Shown here piece after piece: positions 32,006-36,280 of a DNA stretch of 36,280 nt (position 1 is its first letter; the number at the start of each line of letters is the position of its first letter). The DNA lies in NCBI GenBank assembly GCA_910587145.1, contig CAJUMH010000006.1, positions 1 to 36,280 of the forward strand, given 5' to 3'. The position numbers were made by a program, and so were the translations under genes. The DNA comes from an uncultured Ruthenibacterium sp. (GTDB lineage Bacteria > Bacillota > Clostridia > Oscillospirales > Ruminococcaceae). The notes beneath the pieces are model-generated. The model saw only the letters and a program-made list of their open reading frames with translations. It searched no databases and was not told the origin of the DNA.

Positions 32006-32681
32006 GTCCCCACACCACCTTCAGATATTTGGGATTTTTCGGGTTGATCTCGATTTTTTCGCGGATGCGCCGAATGTGCACCATCACCGTATTTTCCACA
32101 CTGTAGCCCGGCTCGTTCCAGACGCGCTCATAAATCTCTTCGGCGTTGTACACGCGGCCGGGGTTCTGCATCAGCAAGGAGACGATCCGGTATTCCGTGG
32201 CTGTCAGGTGCACAGGCGCGCCGTCCACTGTCAGCTGCTTTTCGTCCAGATCCAGCGACAGGCCGCCCAGCGTCACCACGTTTCCACGTGTTGTCTGATT
32301 TGCCGTACCCAATGCAAGATAGCGCCGCAGCATGGCATTCACGCGCGCCACAAGCTCCATCGGATTGTAGGGCTTTGTCAGATAGTCGTCCGCGCCGATG
32401 GCCAGCCCTGCGATCTTGTCCGCGTCCTCGGTTTTGGCGCTCAACAGAAGGATCGGCACGTTTTTCTCCTTGCGGATCTGCATCGTAGCCGAAAGCCCGT
32501 CCATGCGCGGCATCATCACGTCCAGAATCATCAGCTGCACATCGTGGGTGTGCAGCGCCTCCAGAGCCTCCAGCCCGTCATAGGCGCGCAGTACTGTGTA
32601 ATGCTCCAGCTCCAGAAGCTTTGCAATGGCCCCCACGATCTCGCGGTCATCGTCCACAACAAGAATGGTCGTCTGTCCCAT
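31977..32681 (-). CDS. OmpR/PhoB-family response regulator (VanR-like)
   Basis: A 234-residue DNA-binding regulator. The receiver domain has acidic pocket D10/D11/D12, phosphoacceptor D54 (MILDVMMPRMDG) and K103 (LTKPY). The C-terminal winged helix (about 135-234) has LTATEYRIVSLLMQNPGRVY and the recognition helix ENTVMVHIRRIREKIE. GGAGG lies nine bases before ATG 32681; the ATG three codons earlier overlaps the ribosome site. It is followed by, and overlaps, the kinase gene. A VanR-like direct repeat upstream suggests autoregulation. Confidence 0.95.
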   Translation of the reverse strand: MGQTTILVVDDDREIVGAIAKLLELEHYTVLRAYDGLEALEALHTHDVQLMILDVMMPRMDGLSATMQIRKEKNVPILLLSAKTEDADKIAGLAIGADDYLTKPYNPMELVARVNAMLRRYLALGTANQTTRGNVVTLGGLSLDLDEKQLTVDGAPVHLTATEYRIVSLLMQNPGRVYNAEEIYERVWNEPGYSVENTVMVHIRRIREKIEINPKNPKYLKVVWGLGYKMEKIQ

Positions 32682-32776
32682 ACTTTGCATCCTCCTGTTT
32701 TAAAGGCGGGAACAAACCGAAGAGCCCCCGGCCCGGCCGATCGGTACCCTCCGGCCGTTCAAAGGTTTTCTCCGGC

Positions 32777-32816
32777 GCAGCGCCAAACGCCCTGCATGCC
32801 GGGCGCCCGGCGCTGC
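32777..32816. other. Strong leader hairpin of the two-component operon
   Basis: GCAGCGCC and GGCGCTGC bracket a perfect 14-base palindrome (GCCGGGCGCCCGGC, 32798-32811). In the leader RNA of the response regulator this would be very stable. No T-run follows, so attenuation is only a possibility. Confidence 0.45.
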
Positions 32817-32877
32817 CGCTCCATACCTTCTGTATCTTAATCCTACCATCCATTCGCAACATTCCCCTCAGGAAAAG

Positions 32878-32895
32878 CCTTACGATTTTCTTAAA
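32878..32895 (-). promoter_or_regulatory. Putative VanR-like response-regulator box
   Basis: On the minus strand TTTAAGAAAATCGTAAGG contains two similar half sites (TTAAG and GTAAG) one helical turn apart, like the TCGTAAG-type boxes bound by VanR-class regulators. It lies about 200 bases upstream of the response regulator gene. A possible -10 (TAAGAT, 32839-32834) lies 39 bases downstream without a good -35, as expected for an activator-dependent promoter. Confidence 0.4.
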
Positions 32896-32950
32896 TATTA
32901 GGGGAAAACCGCCCGTCGCCGGGTTGTTCTGCTCCATCGGCCCCGCATGC

Positions 32951-32990
32951 AAAACGCCGCCTATCCGTTCAAAAAGATAGGCGGCGCTTT
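32951..32990 (-). terminator. Terminator of the acidic-tail membrane protein gene
   Basis: CGCCGCCTATC and GATAGGCGGCG form a perfect 11-bp stem with a ten-base loop and TTTT on the minus strand. It lies 13 bases past the stop at 33003, so the two-component operon needs its own promoter. Confidence 0.8.
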
Positions 32991-33002
32991 TCTGTCAGCC
33001 GT

Positions 33003-33956
33003 TTATTCCGCACTGCTGCCCGAATCAGGATCCTCCCCCGATACGGCAGAATCCTCCGGCGTGCTGTCCTCTTCCGGCGTGCTGCTGTCCTCCGGAAGGC
33101 TCTCCTCTGTTCCATCCTCTCCTTCAGGAGCAGGGTCACCCACGGACGCAGCATTCTTTTCGGAGTCCGGCGCATCCGGTAAGGCTGTGGCCACCTGGCT
33201 CATCACATCGCCCTGCGGCGTGGCGGGAGTTTGCGGCGCATTGGAAGCAGCATTGCCTGTTTCCGTGCTCATTTCGCTCTGCGCGATCGCCGTTAAATAA
33301 TATTTACCGCTGACGCGTGTAAAAATATAGTCCAGATACTTCACGGGTTCTAACTTTGTAATATCGAACACAATCTCTCCGCTGCCGTAAATATCCAGAT
33401 ATCCTATGGTAACACGTTTTCCGCCGCTTATGCGCCGGATCTCCATCACGCGCGGCAAATACACACCGTTTGCGCTGGTGATCGGCAGCAGATAGGCGCT
33501 TTTTTCCGGCACATAGGTGTATGTGAGCCCGTTATCGGTAAAGGTCTCGTGCGTAAACTGGAAATCCGGCCCATAGAGCGCGCTGAGCTCTTTATCCACA
33601 TCCAGCGTGGGCAGATACATTGCGCCGGCCTCGTCACGCTCATAGGCATCCATGTTCTCGCTGTTCTGTTGGATCACCGACCAAATGGCGGCATCCAGCA
33701 GACGCGCGCGGTTTGCCGTTTCCAGAGATTCAAACGGCTCGGGGTCAAGCGAAACAAGCGTTTGCAGACGCTGTTCAAATTCCTCCCGTTCCTTGGTATC
33801 ATCAAACAGCTGCGCTGCGAGGCGCACACCGCTGGAGATCACGCTGGAAAGGCCGATCAGCACCAGCACGCATACCACTGCGCCAAGAATCTGCCGCAGG
33901 CGGCGTCTGCGGCGCAGGGCGTGACGTGTTTTTTCCGCTTCGTTTGCAGTTGCCAT
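33003..33956 (-). CDS. Single-pass membrane protein with acidic low-complexity tail
   Basis: A 317-residue protein. A basic cytoplasmic start (KTRHALRRRRRLR) is followed by one membrane helix (about 22-44) and a folded extracytoplasmic domain of about 210 residues (GPDFQFTHETFTDNGLTYTYVPEKSA..., GYLDIYGSGEIVFDITKL). A Ser/Pro/Glu/Asp-rich tail of about 80 residues ends it. No known domain is recognised. AAGGAG lies nine bases upstream of ATG 33956; the open frame beyond it is rejected. The region back to proA (33957-34107) shows no promoter that I trust, so it may be co-transcribed with proBA. Confidence 0.75.
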   Translation of the reverse strand: MATANEAEKTRHALRRRRRLRQILGAVVCVLVLIGLSSVISSGVRLAAQLFDDTKEREEFEQRLQTLVSLDPEPFESLETANRARLLDAAIWSVIQQNSENMDAYERDEAGAMYLPTLDVDKELSALYGPDFQFTHETFTDNGLTYTYVPEKSAYLLPITSANGVYLPRVMEIRRISGGKRVTIGYLDIYGSGEIVFDITKLEPVKYLDYIFTRVSGKYYLTAIAQSEMSTETGNAASNAPQTPATPQGDVMSQVATALPDAPDSEKNAASVGDPAPEGEDGTEESLPEDSSTPEEDSTPEDSAVSGEDPDSGSSAE

Positions 33957-34107
33957 GATTGTATTCTCCTTTAAATAGTGCCAATTTCTTCCGCTCGCGT
34001 CCTTCCAAAAGCACCCCGCAGGCGGTACAGCCCTCGCGGGCGAAACCGGCGAAAAATGTTTCGGCAGCCGATAGCGCTTGCCGTTTGTTGGCAGGTTTTT
34101 TACACCT

Positions 34108-35346
34108 TCAGCGAATCTGGCCGTCGCCACGCAGAATATATTTGTAGCTGGTAAGCTCCGCAAGGCCCATCGGGCCGCGCGCGCCAAGCTTTTGCGTGGA
34201 AATGCCCATCTCGCAGCCAAGGCCGAATTCTCCGCCGTCTGTAAAACGTGTAGAGGCATTCACATAAACGGCGGCCGAATCCACCGCGGCGCAGAACAGC
34301 TCTGCCGCGGCCGAATCTTCAGTGATAATGGCCTCGCTGTGTCCGGTGGAGTGGGCGGCAATGTGCCGCACCGCCTGTTCCACACTGTCCACAATCTTCA
34401 CCGCCAAAATATAATCTAAAAATTCCGTATCAAAATCGTCGGGGCCCGCGGGCGTTCCCGCAATGTATCTTGCGGCGCGTGGGCAAAGCCGCAGCTCCAC
34501 GTTCTTTTCGGCCATGCGCTCGGCCAAAAGCGGCAAAAAGGCTTCGGCGATCTCTCTGTGCACCAAACACACCTCGGCCGCATTGCACACCGAGGGGCGG
34601 CTCGTTTTCGCGTTATCCACAATGGCAAGCGCCTTTTGCGGCTCGGCGGCGGCGTCCACATACACGTGGCAAATACCCGTTCCCGTCTCGATGCAGGGCA
34701 CCTTGGCGTTATCCACACAGGCGCGGATCAGCCCTTTTCCGCCGCGCGGGATCAGCAGATCCACCCGTCCGCGCGCCTCCATCAGCTCCACTGCACTGCC
34801 GCGGCCCGTATCCTCCACCAGGTTTACCAGCGTCTTGGGCGCGCCGCAGCCCTCCAGCCCCGCGTGCAGCGCCGCCACAATGGCTGTGTTGGAGCGAATG
34901 GCGTCCTTTCCGCCGCGCAGCACACACACATTGCCGCTTTTCAGGCACAGTGCGGCAGCGTCTGCTGTTACATTGGGACGGCTTTCGTAAATAATGGCAA
35001 CCACGCCCATCGGCACGCGCACCTTGCGCAGCAACAGCCCGTTTGGGAGCATTGATTCCTCCAGCGTGCGGCCAACCGGATCCGGCAACGCGGCAACGGC
35101 ACGCATGCCCTCGGCCATCGCCTCCACACGCTGCGGCGTCAACGCAAGACGGTCGAGCATCACCGGCGCAATCACACCGCGTGCCGCCTCCAGATCGGCG
35201 GCATTTGCCGCAAGGATCTCTTCACTTTGCATCAGCAGCGCCTTGGCCATCGCATCGAGCAGACGATTTTTCTGCTGTGTACAAAGCGCCGCGGCCTTGG
35301 GCTTTGCCAAGACGGCAAGGCCCAGCAGCTCGGCAGTGGCAATCAT
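34108..35346 (-). CDS. proA: Gamma-glutamyl phosphate reductase
   Basis: Second enzyme of proline synthesis, reducing glutamyl 5-phosphate to the semialdehyde with NADPH. The 412-residue protein has the aldehyde dehydrogenase fold: VPMGVVAIIYESRPNVTAD (111-129), the nucleotide segment LRGGKDAIRSN, and catalytic Cys 254 in SRPSVCNAAE. GLGCEMGISTQKLGARGPMG near the C-terminus is the family signature. Its ATG overlaps the proB stop (ATGA), so the pair is translationally coupled. proC is not nearby. Confidence 0.97.
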   Translation of the reverse strand: MIATAELLGLAVLAKPKAAALCTQQKNRLLDAMAKALLMQSEEILAANAADLEAARGVIAPVMLDRLALTPQRVEAMAEGMRAVAALPDPVGRTLEESMLPNGLLLRKVRVPMGVVAIIYESRPNVTADAAALCLKSGNVCVLRGGKDAIRSNTAIVAALHAGLEGCGAPKTLVNLVEDTGRGSAVELMEARGRVDLLIPRGGKGLIRACVDNAKVPCIETGTGICHVYVDAAAEPQKALAIVDNAKTSRPSVCNAAEVCLVHREIAEAFLPLLAERMAEKNVELRLCPRAARYIAGTPAGPDDFDTEFLDYILAVKIVDSVEQAVRHIAAHSTGHSEAIITEDSAAAELFCAAVDSAAVYVNASTRFTDGGEFGLGCEMGISTQKLGARGPMGLAELTSYKYILRGDGQIR

Positions 35347-36161
35347 ATCTTTTCCCCCTCGGCACAGTATGCCTCCGCCTTCTGCGGCCGGCCCAGAAAT
35401 CTCGTCCCCATCGGTTTTCCCTCGATGATATCATACAGGCACAGCGGATCGGCGCCGTTGGCGATCACCATCGGAATGCCCTTTGCCGTTACACGGCGCG
35501 CCGCCGCAAGCTTTGTCACCATGCCGCCCGTGCCCTGTCCCGTGCCCGCGCCGCCGGCCAGCGCCTCCAGCTCCGGCGTAACAGCCTTTACTTCATGGAT
35601 CAGCGCGGCGTCTGCATTTCTGTGCGGATCGGCGGTATACAGGCCGTCGATATCGCTCAGCAGCACCAAAAGTCCGGCCTTTACGCTAACAGCCACAATC
35701 GCGGCCAGCGTATCGTTGTCTCCCAGCGTGGACACCGCTGCGATCTCTGCCGTAGAAACCGTATCGTTCTCGTTGATAATGGGGAGCGCTCCCAGTTCGA
35801 GCAGGCGCTCCAGCGTGTTTTCGATGTTGCCGCGCCGCGCAGGATCCTCGATATCCGCCCCGGTAAGCAGCACCTGCGCCACCGTATGATTGTATTCGGT
35901 AAACAGCTTGTCGTAGGTATACATCAGCTCGCACTGGCCAACGGCCGCAGCCGCCTGCTTGGTGGCCATATCCGACGGCCGGCGGCCCAGCTGCAGCTTA
36001 CCCACACCCATGCCGATGGCGCCGGACGACACCAGCACAATCTGATGCCCGGCGTTTTTTAAATCGGACAGCGTTTTACACAGCGTTTCCACAAGGCGGA
36101 TGTTTAGGCATCCTGTTGGATGGGCCAGCGTGGATGTGCCCACCTTTACCACAACGCGCAT
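35343..36161 (-). CDS. proB: Glutamate 5-kinase, short form without PUA domain
   Basis: First and committed enzyme of proline synthesis, phosphorylating glutamate. The 272-residue protein has the amino acid kinase fold: VVVKVGTST (3-11), VLVSSGAIGMG (42-52), INENDTVS, the ATP loop SDIDGLYTADP and GTGGMVTK. It ends after the kinase domain and lacks the C-terminal PUA domain of the ~370-residue enterobacterial enzyme, as do other short forms. Of two adjacent ATGs, 36161 has the better distance from GGGGGAG; 36164 is the alternative. proA follows. Confidence 0.95.
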   Translation of the reverse strand: MRVVVKVGTSTLAHPTGCLNIRLVETLCKTLSDLKNAGHQIVLVSSGAIGMGVGKLQLGRRPSDMATKQAAAAVGQCELMYTYDKLFTEYNHTVAQVLLTGADIEDPARRGNIENTLERLLELGALPIINENDTVSTAEIAAVSTLGDNDTLAAIVAVSVKAGLLVLLSDIDGLYTADPHRNADAALIHEVKAVTPELEALAGGAGTGQGTGGMVTKLAAARRVTAKGIPMVIANGADPLCLYDIIEGKPMGTRFLGRPQKAEAYCAEGEKI

Positions 36162-36221
36162 CATACTCCCCCATAAAATCGCCCCGCAGGGCGCAACAGC
36201 CTTTTTTCGTGCACTTGGCCC

Positions 36222-36250
36222 CGCGCTTTCGCGCTTGCGAAAGGCTTTGG
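36222..36250. other. Hairpin upstream of proB
   Basis: CTTTCGC and GCGAAAG (36226-36232, 36237-36243) form a 7-bp stem with a four-base loop. It may be the tail of an upstream gene's terminator or part of the proBA leader. No T-box, promoter or other feature was recognised in 36165-36280. Confidence 0.35.
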
Positions 36251-36280
36251 GGTTATTGTGCCGCGATGCCGCCAAGGGCG

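Noticed and set aside
36165..36280. T-box or riboswitch ahead of proBA
   Set aside because: No T-box consensus, specifier stem or antiterminator pairing was recognised in the 116 bases available.

Overview
This window reads as chromosomal DNA from a high-GC Gram-positive anaerobe of the Clostridia, most likely a gut Oscillospiraceae/Ruminococcaceae member near Faecalibacterium, Gemmiger or Subdoligranulum. That placement is inferred from gene content: SpoIIIE/FtsK-type translocase, LplB/YtcP-type sugar permeases without their own ATPase, a CarD-like factor, DacF-like carboxypeptidase and a VanRS-like two-component system. It also rests on clean sigma-A promoters and strong GGAGG ribosome sites. 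No phage, transposase, integrase or CRISPR genes were seen.

Layout. 1-3.5 kb (minus): pgi with a small P-loop ATPase behind it, then a D,D-carboxypeptidase. 3.6-5.2 kb (plus): mtaB, preceded by an unusual stack of tandem repeats, a promoter and a second direct repeat in its leader. 5.4-6.4 kb (minus): a CarD-like regulator behind a small ORF that is cut by an amber codon yet stays open up to the carD ribosome site. 6.5-12.7 kb (minus): one operon ftsK/spoIIIE - ygiQ-like radical SAM - ComEC-like metallo-beta-lactamase hydrolase - DUF3006. 12.8-13.2 kb (plus): an orphan 75-residue lysine-rich/acidic protein with its own terminator. 13.3-14.9 kb (minus): a GNAT acetyltransferase and an esterase.

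15.1-23.2 kb is a carbohydrate locus. A GH2 beta-galactosidase-like enzyme is transcribed leftward from a consensus promoter. Two LplB/YtcP-type permeases, a lipoprotein binding protein and a GH32 fructosidase are transcribed rightward. The set suggests uptake and cleavage of a fructose- and galactose-containing oligosaccharide, with ATPase and regulator supplied from elsewhere. Initiator tRNA-Met follows with its own promoter and terminator.

23.6-29.1 kb has visibly different codon habits (fewer GCG/CGC runs). It carries an HxlR regulator divergent from an iron-sulfur-flavoprotein-like reductase, with an inverted repeat over the shared promoter, and then a complete ferric-type ABC transporter (lipoprotein, fused double permease, ATPase).

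29.1-34 kb is the least conventional part. A promoter leads into a 360-base leader holding a 34-base direct repeat and a seven-unit ~20-base tandem array. The array abuts a single-pass membrane protein built from 12-residue repeats. Convergent to it is a histidine kinase with a seven-fold EPPAPQEG-type tail, preceded by its response regulator and a VanR-like box. Next is a single-pass protein with an extracellular acidic tail. The window ends with proA and proB (minus).

The most interesting unexplained signals are the amber-interrupted gene ahead of carD, the repeat arrays before mtaB and before the 153-residue membrane protein, the repeat tail of the kinase, and the startless small membrane ORF between the divergent sugar operons. 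I do not claim a proven new system.
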